Source of the DNA: Pannonibacter phragmitetus DSM 14782
Lineage (GTDB): Bacteria; Pseudomonadota; Alphaproteobacteria; Rhizobiales; Stappiaceae
Assembly: GCF_000382365.1 (NCBI RefSeq)
Contig: NZ_KB908215.1
Span: 868,001-932,000, forward strand
Direction: 5' to 3'
Length of the DNA: 64,000 nt
In this document: in pieces, positions 36,031-44,901 of the stretch
How the letters are laid out: each line of letters opens with the position of its first letter
Numbering within the stretch: the stretch's first letter is position 1
Program-made: the position numbers and the translations under genes
Notes under the pieces: model-generated
Told to the model about the DNA's origin: nothing
Database searches by the model: none
What the model saw: only the letters and a program-made list of their open reading frames with translations

Positions 36031-36321
36031 TCAGGAACGGGCCTGCTTGCCGAGGGCGGGATGGGTGGTCGGGCCGGCGGCGCGGATCTTCTCGCGCAGG
36101 CGCTCGGGCACCCGCTTGCCATTCTCGTCCTTGATCTCGATGTCGTAAGGATCAACGATCTCGCGGGAAGCAACCGACTTTGCAGCCAGCGCCAGCGCCT
36201 CGGCCACCACGTCCTTGCCCTCGAGCAGGCGCGCCTCGCCGATCAGCTCGACCCAGGCGCCGTTTTCGCCCTGAAACACGACCTCGCCGTCGATCAGACG
36301 GTTGGCGGTGATCACCTTCAT
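36031..36321 (-). CDS. DUF2849 protein
   Basis: A 96-residue small soluble protein of the DUF2849 family (MKVITANRLIDGEVVFQGENGAWVE; DPYDIEIKDENGKRVPERLREKIR). It is regularly placed between cysG and cysI in alphaproteobacteria. Function unknown; a role in siroheme delivery or electron transfer has been guessed from context only. ATG 36321 is chosen as the family start; GAGAG precedes it. It lies 60 bp after cysG and 101 bp before cysI. Confidence 0.88.
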   Translation of the reverse strand: MKVITANRLIDGEVVFQGENGAWVELIGEARLLEGKDVVAEALALAAKSVASREIVDPYDIEIKDENGKRVPERLREKIRAAGPTTHPALGKQARS

Positions 36322-36381
36322 GCCTCTCTCCTCACCAGGCGCGGGCGGGCCCGCTGCCTGCAAAATTCCGGCAGGCCCGCG

Positions 36382-37848
36382 TCAGGCCGCCTTGATCGCT
36401 TCTGCCGCCGCCGCAATCGGCACGGCCTTTTCCATCACGCCATGGCCCACGGCCTCGCCGATCACCATCAGCACGGCGCCATTCACATCCTTGCGCCCGG
36501 CAAGCTGCGGCAGGTCGGCCAGCGTTCCGGCGAACTGGCGCTCGTCCGGATGGGCGGCGTTCTCGATGATCGCCACCGGCGTCGTGGGCTTCAGCCCCGC
36601 CGCCATCAGCCGCACCGACACGGCCGCCGCCACGCTGCGCCCCATATAGACCGCAACGGTAGAGCCGCGCAGGGCGAGATTGGCCCAGTCTGGCAGAGTT
36701 TCGCTCTCGGCATTGTGTCCTGTCGCAAACACCAGCGTGGATGCGACGCCACGAAGCGTTAGCGGAATCTGCGCGGAGGCAGCCGCCGCAAAGGCTGCCG
36801 TCACGCCCGGCACCACCTCGAAGCCGATCCCGGCCTCGCGCAGCGCTGCCATTTCCTCACCCGCACGGCCAAACACCAGCGGATCACCTGCCTTCAGCCG
36901 CACCACCTTGTGCCCGGCTTCGGCCAGTTCCACCAGCACCTTGTTGATTTCACCCTGCGGCACCGAATGGGCGCCCTTGCGCTTGCCAACGGAAATGCGC
37001 TGCGCATCGCGGCGGCCCATGGCAACCACCGGGTCCGGCACAAGCGCATCATGCACGATCACGTCCGCTTCCTGCAGCAGCCGCTGGGCGCGCAGGGTCA
37101 AAAGATCCTCGGCGCCGGGGCCAGCACCCACCAGCCAGACAAAACCCCGGTCATCCGTGGCGCTGTTGAGCAGGCGCTGTGCCTCGGCCCGGGCGGCATC
37201 GGCGCGCCCGGCGTAAAGATTGGTAGCAACGGAACCGGAAAAGAACCGCGCCCAGAAGCGGCGGCGCAGCGCACCATCGGTCAGCACCTTCGCTGCCGTG
37301 TCGCGCAGGCTTTCGGCCAGACGGGCAAGGTCGCCCGTCGCACGCGGCAGCATGCCTTCGATACGGGCGCGGATGTGGCGCGCCAGCACCGGGCCGACAC
37401 CGGTGGAGGTGATGGCAACAGCAATCGGCGCACGGTTCACCAGTGCGCCCGTGTAGAAATCGCAGAGTTCCGGCTTGTCCACCGCATTGGCAGGCACGCC
37501 GAGAATGCGCGCCGCCTGCACCACGGCACGGTCCAGCATCTCATCCTCGCGGGCGGAAAACACCAGCGCAGCGCCGTTGAGATGGCGCGGGCGGAAATCC
37601 TCCGCCACATGGGTGGCCCCAACCGTCTCCATCACCTCGGCCAGTTCCGGCTCGATGTGGGCGGAAACGACCTCGATCAGCGCATTGGTCTCGCCCAGCA
37701 GCCGCACCTTGGCCGCCGCCTCGCCGCCATGACCAACCACGACAACGCGCCGGTCCGCGACCTTGTGAAAGGCCGGGAACACGTCAAGGCGCCGGTGGCG
37801 CTTGTTCTCGCGGGGCTCGCCGCCGGAGCTGGACCCGGTCACGGACAT
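36382..37848 (-). CDS. cysG: siroheme synthase CysG
   Basis: A 488-residue trifunctional enzyme that makes siroheme from uroporphyrinogen III for the downstream sulfite reductase. The N-terminal dehydrogenase/ferrochelatase half has VADRRVVVVGHGGEAAAKVRLL and the dimerisation region; the C-terminal SAM-dependent uroporphyrinogen-III methyltransferase half has VGAGPGAEDLLTLRAQRLLQEADVIVHDALV, LKAGDPLVFGRAGEE and VVPGVTAAFAAAA. It is the promoter-proximal gene of the five-gene sulfate reduction operon. No riboswitch or obvious operator was recognised in the 178 bp upstream. Confidence 0.95.
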   Translation of the reverse strand: MSVTGSSSGGEPRENKRHRRLDVFPAFHKVADRRVVVVGHGGEAAAKVRLLGETNALIEVVSAHIEPELAEVMETVGATHVAEDFRPRHLNGAALVFSAREDEMLDRAVVQAARILGVPANAVDKPELCDFYTGALVNRAPIAVAITSTGVGPVLARHIRARIEGMLPRATGDLARLAESLRDTAAKVLTDGALRRRFWARFFSGSVATNLYAGRADAARAEAQRLLNSATDDRGFVWLVGAGPGAEDLLTLRAQRLLQEADVIVHDALVPDPVVAMGRRDAQRISVGKRKGAHSVPQGEINKVLVELAEAGHKVVRLKAGDPLVFGRAGEEMAALREAGIGFEVVPGVTAAFAAAASAQIPLTLRGVASTLVFATGHNAESETLPDWANLALRGSTVAVYMGRSVAAAVSVRLMAAGLKPTTPVAIIENAAHPDERQFAGTLADLPQLAGRKDVNGAVLMVIGEAVGHGVMEKAVPIAAAAEAIKAA

Positions 37849-37969
37849 GAAGGCACTCCTGCATCAATCATCGCACGCACAATAGCCGTTGCCGGGCGAT
37901 TATGCCGGGCATCGTTTTTCAAAGCTTGAAAGGGGGGAGAAAAAGAATCTCTTTCGCAGGAGCGCGGTG

Positions 37970-38005
37970 GAAAAATACGGAACCGGCGGCCATATGGCCA
38001 CCGGT
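37970..38005 (-). terminator. terminator of the SDR gene
   Basis: Read leftward, ACCGG-T-GGCCATATGGCC-G-CCGGT forms a nearly perfect hairpin (37982-38005), followed by a TTTTT run (37973-37977). It separates the ALDH-SDR operon from cysG. Confidence 0.8.
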
Positions 38006-38026
38006 CCCGATTTGAAGCCCCCACAC

Positions 38027-38779
38027 TCAGATGCAGCGGCCGCCGTCGACTTCGAGGGCCACGCCGGTGATGAATTCCGCATCGTCCGATGCAAGCCACA
38101 GAGCCGCGTTGGCGATGTCCTGCGGGGTGGAGAGACGGCCAAGCGGGATGGAGGCGCGGAACTGGGCGCGCTTTTCCGGCGTGTCCTCACCCATGAAGAG
38201 ATGCAGCATGCCGGTCTCGCCTGCCACCGGGCAGAGCGCGTTGACGCGGATCTTCGCCGGGGCCAGTTCCACCGCCATGGACTTGGTGGCCGTGATGGCC
38301 CAGCCCTTGGAGGCATTGTACCAGGTGAGGCCCGGACGCGGCCGCAGGCCTGCGGTGGAGGCCGTGTTGATGATGACGCCGCCGCCCTGCGCTTCCATCA
38401 CTGGCGCAACGGCCAAGGCCGCCAGATAGATCGCCTTGGCGTTCACATCCAAAATGCGGTCGAAGGTTTCTTCATCGACGCCCAGCATGGAGCCATTGCG
38501 GTGGGAATAGCCTGCGTTGTTGACGAGGATATCCAGCCGCCCGAAATGGCCCGTGGCCGCCTTGACCATCGCTTCCACATCGGCACGCACCGTCACGTCT
38601 GCCGTCACCGCAATGGCGGCTTCGCCGATTTCCGAGGCCACACGCGCCGCCGCTTCGCCATTGAGATCGGCGGCGATGACCTTCGCCCCCTCGCTGGCAA
38701 ATAGCTTCGCCATGCCCTCGCCAAAGCCGGAGCCTGCGCCGGTTATGACTGCCACCTTGCCCTTGAGCCGGTCTGCCAT
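38027..38779 (-). CDS. short-chain dehydrogenase/reductase (3-oxoacyl reductase-like)
   Basis: A 250-residue classical SDR. The cofactor site is TGAGSGFGEGMA (residues 13-24), NNAG at about 89-92, and the catalytic Ser/Tyr/Lys lie in TASTAGLRPRPGLTWYNASKGW. The end TGVALEVDGGRCI is typical of FabG-like and glucose-dehydrogenase-like SDRs. NAD(P)-dependent; substrate unknown. It follows the aldehyde dehydrogenase by 41 bp in the same direction, so the pair probably oxidises an alcohol or sugar intermediate and its aldehyde. Confidence 0.9.
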   Translation of the reverse strand: MADRLKGKVAVITGAGSGFGEGMAKLFASEGAKVIAADLNGEAAARVASEIGEAAIAVTADVTVRADVEAMVKAATGHFGRLDILVNNAGYSHRNGSMLGVDEETFDRILDVNAKAIYLAALAVAPVMEAQGGGVIINTASTAGLRPRPGLTWYNASKGWAITATKSMAVELAPAKIRVNALCPVAGETGMLHLFMGEDTPEKRAQFRASIPLGRLSTPQDIANAALWLASDDAEFITGVALEVDGGRCI

Positions 38780-38820
38780 GAATTCCTCCCTGAATTGCTG
38801 ACGTATTGAGGTGTGCTGCG

Positions 38821-40293
38821 TCAGCCGTGACGCAGCACCAGTGTCTTGGTTGCCGAGAAATCGTAGAGCGCCTCGAAGCCCTTCTCGCGGCCATGGCCGG
38901 ACTTCTTGAAGCCGCCGAAGGGCAGCTCGATGCCGCCGCCCGCGCCATAGGCGTTGACGAAGACCTGACCTGCGCGCACGGCCTTGGCCACCCGCACCGC
39001 CCGCTGGGCATCGCGCGTCCACACGCCTGCCACGAGGCCGAACTCGGTGCCATTGGCAATGCGCAGCGCCTCCTCCTCATCGCGGAAGGGGATCAGCGAC
39101 AGCACCGGGCCGAAGATTTCCTCACGTGCAATCACATGGTCCACGGGCACCGGACCAAAGACACGGGCAGGCACGAAATGGCCTTCGCTGGAGGCGTCCG
39201 GCGCAATCGCCCCTTCCGCAATCAGCGGAATGCCATCGGCCAGCGCCCGGTCCACGAAGGACTGCACGCGCCGCAGCTGGCCCGCATTGATCAGCGGCCC
39301 AAGATCAAGGTCAGCGCTGTGCGGGCCGGACACGAGGGTGCGGATGCGGGCGCGCAGACCCTCCACCACCGCATCCCAGATGCCCTTGTGCACCAGCACG
39401 CGGCTGCCGGCCGAACAGGTCTGGCCGCAGTTCTGGATGATGGCATTGACGATGACCGGCAGGGCCGCGCCGAGGTCGGCATCGTCAAAGACGATCTGCG
39501 GCGACTTGCCGCCCAGTTCCAGCGTGCAGCCGATATGGTTCTTGGCCGCTGCCGTCTGGATCATCACCCCCACTTCCGGCGAGCCGGTGAAGGTGAGGTA
39601 ATCGAGCCCCGGATGGTTGGAGAGGGCAGCCCCGGCCTCGGAGCCCAGCCCCGGCACCACGTTGAAGACGCCCGCTGGAAAGCCCGCTTCCAGCGCCAGT
39701 TCGGCGACGCGCAGCACGCTGAGGCAGGCGTCTTCCGCCGGCTTCAGCACCAGCGTGTTGCCCATGGCCAGCGCCGCACCGGCGACACGGCCCATGATCT
39801 GCGCCGGATAGTTCCAGGGGATGATACCGCCGACAACGCCATGCGGCTCACGCAGTGTCATGGCCAGAAAGCCGTCAGCGGTGGGGATGGTGTCCCCCAT
39901 CACCTTGTCTGCCGCTCCGCCATAGAATTCGAAGTAGCGGGCAAGTGCGGTGATATCCGCCTTGCCCTGCTTCAGCGGCTTGCCCGCATCAAGGCTTTCC
40001 AGAGCGGAGAGTTCGTCATGATGCGCCGTGACCAATGCCGACAGCTTCATCAGCAGGCGGCCACGGTCAGCCGCCGTCAGCTTCGGCCAGGGGCCAGTCT
40101 CGAAGGCCTTGCGGGCAGCGGCGACAGCCCGGCCAACTTCCGCCGCATCACAGCGCGGGATGAGGGCGATGACCTTGCCATCCGAGGGGCACAGGCTTTC
40201 AAACACCTGCCCGTCCGGCGTGAACACCCGCTCGCCATCGATGATGGCCGCCGGCTTCAGCACTTCCCCTGCCGCAATGGTCCGTAATGGCAT
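38821..40293 (-). CDS. NAD(P)-dependent aldehyde dehydrogenase
   Basis: A 490-residue class I/II-type ALDH. Visible motifs are IPWNYPAQIMGRVAGAAL (cofactor and oxyanion Asn), FTGSPEVGVMI, LELGGKSPQIVFDDADL (general-base Glu), and NCGQTCSAGSRVLV (catalytic Cys). It resembles betaine-aldehyde and gamma-aminobutyraldehyde dehydrogenases, but the substrate cannot be set. It is the first gene of an ALDH-SDR operon. Two strong hairpins lie in its upstream region. It could supply the semialdehyde step missing from the blc operon, though nothing shows this directly. Confidence 0.9.
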   Translation of the reverse strand: MPLRTIAAGEVLKPAAIIDGERVFTPDGQVFESLCPSDGKVIALIPRCDAAEVGRAVAAARKAFETGPWPKLTAADRGRLLMKLSALVTAHHDELSALESLDAGKPLKQGKADITALARYFEFYGGAADKVMGDTIPTADGFLAMTLREPHGVVGGIIPWNYPAQIMGRVAGAALAMGNTLVLKPAEDACLSVLRVAELALEAGFPAGVFNVVPGLGSEAGAALSNHPGLDYLTFTGSPEVGVMIQTAAAKNHIGCTLELGGKSPQIVFDDADLGAALPVIVNAIIQNCGQTCSAGSRVLVHKGIWDAVVEGLRARIRTLVSGPHSADLDLGPLINAGQLRRVQSFVDRALADGIPLIAEGAIAPDASSEGHFVPARVFGPVPVDHVIAREEIFGPVLSLIPFRDEEEALRIANGTEFGLVAGVWTRDAQRAVRVAKAVRAGQVFVNAYGAGGGIELPFGGFKKSGHGREKGFEALYDFSATKTLVLRHG

Positions 40294-40324
40294 GACTTCC
40301 TCCCTGCTCGCAGACGGATAATAC

Positions 40325-40357
40325 CAAGGCGCTGAGATGCTGACGCATCACGCCTTG
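40325..40357. repeat. intergenic hairpin 1
   Basis: CAAGGCG / CGCCTTG arms with an inner GATGC / GCATC stem and a TGAC loop. It stands 31 bp before the aldehyde dehydrogenase start codon and is preceded by ATAC, as is hairpin 2. Confidence 0.6.
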
Positions 40358-40380
40358 CAAATGCTCAAGCGCCGCACGGG

Positions 40381-40427
40381 CTTATACCAACTCTCGATGA
40401 GTCGAGCTCATTGAGAGTTGGTATAAG
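40381..40427. repeat. 47-bp near-perfect palindrome
   Basis: Arms CTTATACCAACTCTC (40381-40395) and GAGAGTTGGTATAAG (40413-40427) are exact inverses. Between them ATGAG and CTCAT also pair, leaving a 5-nt loop TCGAG and one mismatch. This forms a very stable cruciform or RNA hairpin between the NUDIX and ALDH genes. It has no T run and so is more likely a repeat element than a terminator. Confidence 0.8.
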
Positions 40428-40509
40428 CGGGCGCCGCAGTTTCAGGCCGCCTCTCTCCTCCGCGCTGTTACATGGTTTGCACGCTAACGGATGAAAATCG
40501 CCGGTGCAA

Positions 40510-41130
40510 TCAATCCGCACCGGAAAACAGCTCCGGTTCTGTCAGCATCAGATGCTGCAACAGGATCAAGGCCTTGGCATCGCGGATTGCGCCCTGCCGC
40601 CAAAGCGCAGCCACCTCGCTGCAGGTCAGCTCGTGGACGGTGATATCCTCCCCCTCCTCCACCAGACCGCCACCGCCATGGCGCTCAGTCCCGGCATAGT
40701 CACACAGAAAGTGATCGACACGGCTACCCAGAATGCCGGGGCTGGAATAGCTGGAACAGGCCAGTTTCAGAGCCTGTGCTTCCACGCCGAATTCCTCCAT
40801 CAGCTCGCGCCTTGCCCCGTCCAGCACGTCTTCGCCCTCTTCAAGGCGGCCGGCGCAGACCTCCCAGGGAAACGGGTCATCCTGATCGGCCATCACCGGC
40901 ACCCGCAGCTGGCGGCACAGCAGCAGGCATTTGCGCGTACGGTCCACCGGCAGGATGGCCACAACATTGCGGCCATAGCGCACCACCTCGCGCACAATGG
41001 TCTGCTGCGCGCCATCGCTGCGGGCCTGATCCACGGTGATCTCCTCCACCGTGCAGCGGCCCTCATAGACCATCCGGCGGGCGCGCACGGAAATGCGCTT
41101 GCGGCGGGCGGCATCATTTTCGCTGTTCAT
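40510..41130 (-). CDS. NUDIX hydrolase (nucleotide-sugar pyrophosphatase-like)
   Basis: A 206-residue NUDIX enzyme with a perfect box GRLEEGEDVLDGARRELMEEFGV (G-x5-E-x7-REU-x-EE-x-GU) at about residues 94-116. The SSYSSPGILGSRVDHFLCDY stretch after the box is like ADP-ribose and GDP-mannose pyrophosphatases. It probably hydrolyses a nucleoside diphosphate derivative in the cytoplasm. Monocistronic. Confidence 0.9.
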   Translation of the reverse strand: MNSENDAARRKRISVRARRMVYEGRCTVEEITVDQARSDGAQQTIVREVVRYGRNVVAILPVDRTRKCLLLCRQLRVPVMADQDDPFPWEVCAGRLEEGEDVLDGARRELMEEFGVEAQALKLACSSYSSPGILGSRVDHFLCDYAGTERHGGGGLVEEGEDITVHELTCSEVAALWRQGAIRDAKALILLQHLMLTEPELFSGAD

Positions 41131-41318
41131 GGGATTTCCTGACGGGATGATTGAGACTGGACGGGGAGCCTATCAGGCTACGCTCGTGAGGCAACCGCCT
41201 GCATGACTTGCAGAACCTGGCAATCAATCATTGGAGCGCCCCACCGGCCAGGAGAACAAATCGCCTGCAGGCACCCTCTTCAGGAAAAGAGATCCACTGC
41301 TGCCACAGATATAAATGA

Positions 41319-41336
41319 TCTATAAATTCTATAGAC
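41319..41336 (+). promoter_or_regulatory. operator of LLM/ABC operon 1
   Basis: TCTATAAATTCTATAGAC contains the inverted repeat TCTATA-N5-TATAGA. It is aligned without gaps, 13 of 18 bases identical, to TCTACAAATAAAGTAGAC at 49123-49140 before operon 2. Both lie a similar distance (about 50-60 bp) upstream of the first gene. Confidence 0.65.
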
Positions 41337-41395
41337 TTTTATCTCCAGCTGACGATCCTTTGAGATCAGAAAACCGGTCTCGGGGAGATATCAGC

Positions 41396-43039
41396 ATGGT
41401 CATCAGCCAGCTCACGAAAAATGCAGGAATTCTCAAGGCTTCCTTGGCGGCAGCACTCATCGGAACGGCACTGGGCAGTGCTGCGGCAAGCGAGCAGCCC
41501 AAGCAGGGCGGAACGCTGGTCTATCTTGAGCAGCAGCCCCACACGGTGCTTTACCCGCCGGCGGGCGGATTTTATCCCAATGGCGGCATTCTCAACCAGA
41601 TCACCGACAAGCTGACCTGGCAGAATCCGGAAACGCTCGAAATCGAGCCCTGGATCGCAGAGTCCTGGGAAATCAACCCGGACTACACCCAGTTCACCTT
41701 CAAGCTGCGTCCGGGCGTCACATTCTCCGACGGCACGGCCCTTGATGCCGCCGCAGTTGCAGCCAATTTCGAGGCCTTTGGCAAAGGCAAGAGGGAGCGC
41801 AAGTTCCCGGTATCGGAAGTGGTCAACAACTTCGACCGCGCCGAAGTAATCAATGATCTGACGGTCCGCTTCCACTTCAAGAAGCCCAGCGCGGGTTTCC
41901 TGCAGGGAACTTCGGTGATCGGCTCGGGACTGGTGTCCCTGTCTACGCTGGACCGGAACCTTGACGAACTGGGGGATGCAACGCTCGTCATCGGCTCCGG
42001 CCCCTTCATTGCCGTCAGCCAGGAAACCGGGCGGGAACTGGTGCTCAAGGCACGTGAGGATTACAACTGGGGTCCGAAGAACCTCGCCCATCAGGGCCGC
42101 GCCTATCTGGATGGCATCCGCTATCTCATCGTGCCGGAAGATGGCGTGCGCATTGGCGCGCTCCTGTCGGGACAAGCCGATTTCGTCCGCCAGATCCAGG
42201 CCTATGACGAGCCGCAAGTCACGGCCCGCGGATACCAGATCCATGCTGCAGCGACACGCGGCGTCAACAATTCGGTTGTCTTCCGCCCGGACAATCCGCT
42301 CGTGGCAGACAAGCGCGTCCGGCAGGCCTTGCTGCACGCCACCGACCGTGAAGGCATCATCAAGACGCTGTTCTCGGACAATTATCACGCAGCGCGCTCC
42401 ATCATTGCCTCCTCCGCCCAGGGCTTCACCGATATCAGCGGCAAGCTGACCTACGACCCGGCAAAGGCAGCCGCTCTGCTCGATGAGGCCGGCTGGAAGC
42501 TGAACGCAAACGGCCAGCGCGAGAAGGACGGAAAGCTGCTGGAGCTGACAGCCTATGAATCCCCGCCCCAGCCCCAGAACAAGGCCACCCTCCAGCTCAT
42601 CGCCCAGCAGTGGGGTGAAGCCGGGGTGAAGTTCAATGTGCTGGCCGGAGACGCCGGCAGCCGGGTGCAGGACAGCCTTGATCCGCAGAAGACACCCGTC
42701 TCTCCCGGCATGGTGGGCCGCGCCGATCCGGACGTGATCAAGAGCCACTACCACTATGAAAACCGCAATGTCCTGCTTCAGACCGGCGGTGTCAGCACCA
42801 AGGTCGAAAGCTTCCGGGACGGCAAGCTCAATGGCCTGCTCGAAGCCATTGCTGCCGAAACCGATGCGGCAAAACGCCTGCAACTGGTCGCCGATGTCCA
42901 GAACTACGTCATCGACGAGGCCTATGCCGTTCCGATCTTCGAAGAGCCGCAGGTCTACGGCAGTGCTCCTTACGTGAAAGGCATCCAGTTCGAAGCCGTT
43001 GGACGCCCCTGGTTCTACAGCGCCTGGCTTGACCGCTGA
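41396..43039 (+). CDS. peptide-type ABC transporter binding protein (SBP family 5, KPN_01854-like)
   Basis: A 547-residue periplasmic binding protein of the DppA/OppA family (SBP_bac_5) with a signal peptide (MVISQLTKNAGILKASLAAALIGTALGSAAAS). Family landmarks: GGTLVYLEQQPHTVLYPPAGGFYPNGGILNQI, then FKLRPGVTFSDGTALDAAAVAANFEAF, and the hinge stretch QALLHATDREGIIKTLF. The opening and the neighbours match the KPN_01854 type described with LLM monooxygenase clusters. It starts a seven-gene operon and is preceded by an inverted-repeat operator. The ATG at 41396 gives the signal peptide; the upstream TTG/ATG positions fall in the operator. Confidence 0.9.
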   Translation: MVISQLTKNAGILKASLAAALIGTALGSAAASEQPKQGGTLVYLEQQPHTVLYPPAGGFYPNGGILNQITDKLTWQNPETLEIEPWIAESWEINPDYTQFTFKLRPGVTFSDGTALDAAAVAANFEAFGKGKRERKFPVSEVVNNFDRAEVINDLTVRFHFKKPSAGFLQGTSVIGSGLVSLSTLDRNLDELGDATLVIGSGPFIAVSQETGRELVLKAREDYNWGPKNLAHQGRAYLDGIRYLIVPEDGVRIGALLSGQADFVRQIQAYDEPQVTARGYQIHAAATRGVNNSVVFRPDNPLVADKRVRQALLHATDREGIIKTLFSDNYHAARSIIASSAQGFTDISGKLTYDPAKAAALLDEAGWKLNANGQREKDGKLLELTAYESPPQPQNKATLQLIAQQWGEAGVKFNVLAGDAGSRVQDSLDPQKTPVSPGMVGRADPDVIKSHYHYENRNVLLQTGGVSTKVESFRDGKLNGLLEAIAAETDAAKRLQLVADVQNYVIDEAYAVPIFEEPQVYGSAPYVKGIQFEAVGRPWFYSAWLDR

Positions 43040-43105
43040 GGCCTGCGCCGCCGCCACGGGAAAGCCTGAGGCGGCGGCTTGTTCCGATCAACCGGGAGCA
43101 CTTTC

Positions 43106-44059
43106 ATGTGGATCAGCATAGCGCGCCGCTCAGGGCATTCCCTGTTCGTCCTTTGGGCGGCATTCACCCTGTCCTTTGTCCTGCTGCAGGCTCTGCCCGG
43201 TGATGCGGTCCTGATCCGCTTTCTGGGGGGCGATTTCGGGCTGACGCCGGACCAGCTGGCGGAACTGCAGGTACTCTACGGCGCCGATGCGCCCCTGTGG
43301 GAGCAATATCTCACGGCCCTCAAGGGCTTCCTCACCGGGAACTTCGGCTACTCGGTCATTTCCGGGACACCGGTTGCCGCCGAGATCGCCACCACGCTTC
43401 CCTTCACTCTCAAGCTTGCCGGATTGAGCCTCATAGCCGCCGTCATCCTGGCGCTCACCATTGCCTGCCTTGCCAGCCTGTCGCGTTTTCAATGGCTGCG
43501 CAGCCTGCTGGAAAGCCTGCCATCGTTTCTGGTCTCCGTCCCCGTCTTCTGGCTGGGGATCGTCCTCATCCAGATATTCTCGTTCCAGCTCGGCTGGGTT
43601 CCGGTGATCAATCCGGGGCCGGTGGAGAAGCTTCTGCTTCCGGTTCTCGCCATCGCAGTGCCTGTCTCTGCCCCCCTTGCCCAGGTCCTTCTGCGCAACA
43701 TCGAGGAAGTTTCACGCAGGCCCTTTGTGAAGGTGGCGAGGGCCAAAGGCGCAAGTGAAGCCTACATTCTGCGAAGGCATGTAATCGGTAACGCAATCCT
43801 TCCCACACTGACCATCGCTGGCCTGCTGTTCGGAGAGCTGGTCGCAGGTGCGGTTGTGACGGAGACCGTATTCGGCCTGAACGGACTTGGCAGACTGGCC
43901 GAGCGTTCGGTCCGGCTGCAGGACACAGCCGTGCTGCAGGCCATCGTCGTCATCACCGCCTTTGCCTTCCTGACAATCAATCTTGCGGTGGACCTCATCT
44001 ATCCGCTCGCCGACCCGCGCCTGAAGACGGCGCGTGCCCCCCGGAGGCTGACACCATGA
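43106..44059 (+). CDS. ABC transporter permease (DppB-like)
   Basis: A 317-residue inner-membrane permease with about six helices. The start MWISIARRSGHSLFVLWAAFTLSFVLLQALPGDAV is typical of DppB/OppB, as is the EAA loop (VARAKGASEAYILRRHVIGNAILPTLTIAG). It pairs with the DppC-like subunit, whose start overlaps its stop by four bases. GGGAGCA precedes the ATG at 43106. Imports the unknown ligand of the operon's binding protein. Confidence 0.92.
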   Translation: MWISIARRSGHSLFVLWAAFTLSFVLLQALPGDAVLIRFLGGDFGLTPDQLAELQVLYGADAPLWEQYLTALKGFLTGNFGYSVISGTPVAAEIATTLPFTLKLAGLSLIAAVILALTIACLASLSRFQWLRSLLESLPSFLVSVPVFWLGIVLIQIFSFQLGWVPVINPGPVEKLLLPVLAIAVPVSAPLAQVLLRNIEEVSRRPFVKVARAKGASEAYILRRHVIGNAILPTLTIAGLLFGELVAGAVVTETVFGLNGLGRLAERSVRLQDTAVLQAIVVITAFAFLTINLAVDLIYPLADPRLKTARAPRRLTP

Positions 44060-44901
44060 CAAGCTTCAGCATCAGTCCTGCAGCCACCGTTGGCCCTGAG
44101 GCCGCCAAGCGCCTTCCGCTGACGCTGCTTGTGCCGCTGGCAATCCTGATCACCGCCGCTGCCTGGGCCGTGGCGCCTGACCTCTTCACGAGCTACAGCG
44201 GAACCGCCGGCCTCAAGGGCAACCAGCTGCAGCCTCCCTCTGAGGCCCATCTTCTGGGCACAGACGAACTCGGCCGCGATCTTCTGGCGCGCATCATCCA
44301 TGGCACGCGCTATTCCCTCTCGGGCGCCTTCGTCGCCGTATCGATAGGCCTCGTGACCGGATCGCTGATCGGGCTGATCGCCGGAACGTCCGGCAGCCGG
44401 GTGGATGCCTTGCTGATGCGGATGATCGACGTGCTCCTTGCCGTCCCGACCCTCCTGCTGTCGCTGGCCATCATCATCATCCTCGGTTTTGGCCACGTGC
44501 AGGCAGCCATAGCGGTGGGGGCTACGGCAATCGCCAGCTTCGCGCGTCTCATGCGCTCCGATGTGATCTCGGTCTGGCGGGCAGACTATGTGGAAGCCGC
44601 TTTTGCCAGCGGCGCCCGCACGCCTGCCGTTCTGTGGCGCCATGTGCTGCCCAATGCCCTGACATCGGTGCTGGCTCTGGCTGCCCTGCAATTCGGCTGG
44701 GCCATCCTCCAGATCTCGACGCTCGGCTTTCTGGGATACGGCGCGCCGCCTCCGACGCCCGAATGGGGCCTGCTGATCGCAGAAGGGCGTAATTACATGA
44801 TGATCGCCTGGTGGCTCACCCTGTTCCCCGGCGCCGCCGTGATCTTTGTCGTTCTTGCCTCAAACCACATCGGCCACATCTTGCAAAGGAGGCGGGGATG
44901 A
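44056..44901 (+). CDS. ABC transporter permease (DppC-like)
   Basis: A 281-residue permease of the DppC/OppC type, with the N-terminal transmembrane helix, the conserved LLGTDELGRDLLARIIHGTRYSL segment and an EAA loop (VEAAFASGARTPAVLWRHVLPNALTSVLALAALQ). ATGA overlaps join it to the DppB-like gene before and to the ATPase gene after, so stoichiometric translation is likely. Confidence 0.92.
   Translation: MTSFSISPAATVGPEAAKRLPLTLLVPLAILITAAAWAVAPDLFTSYSGTAGLKGNQLQPPSEAHLLGTDELGRDLLARIIHGTRYSLSGAFVAVSIGLVTGSLIGLIAGTSGSRVDALLMRMIDVLLAVPTLLLSLAIIIILGFGHVQAAIAVGATAIASFARLMRSDVISVWRADYVEAAFASGARTPAVLWRHVLPNALTSVLALAALQFGWAILQISTLGFLGYGAPPPTPEWGLLIAEGRNYMMIAWWLTLFPGAAVIFVVLASNHIGHILQRRRG

Noticed and set aside
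34157-36148. A 663-residue open frame on the plus strand
   Set aside because: It is antisense to cysI, whose cluster-binding motifs are intact.
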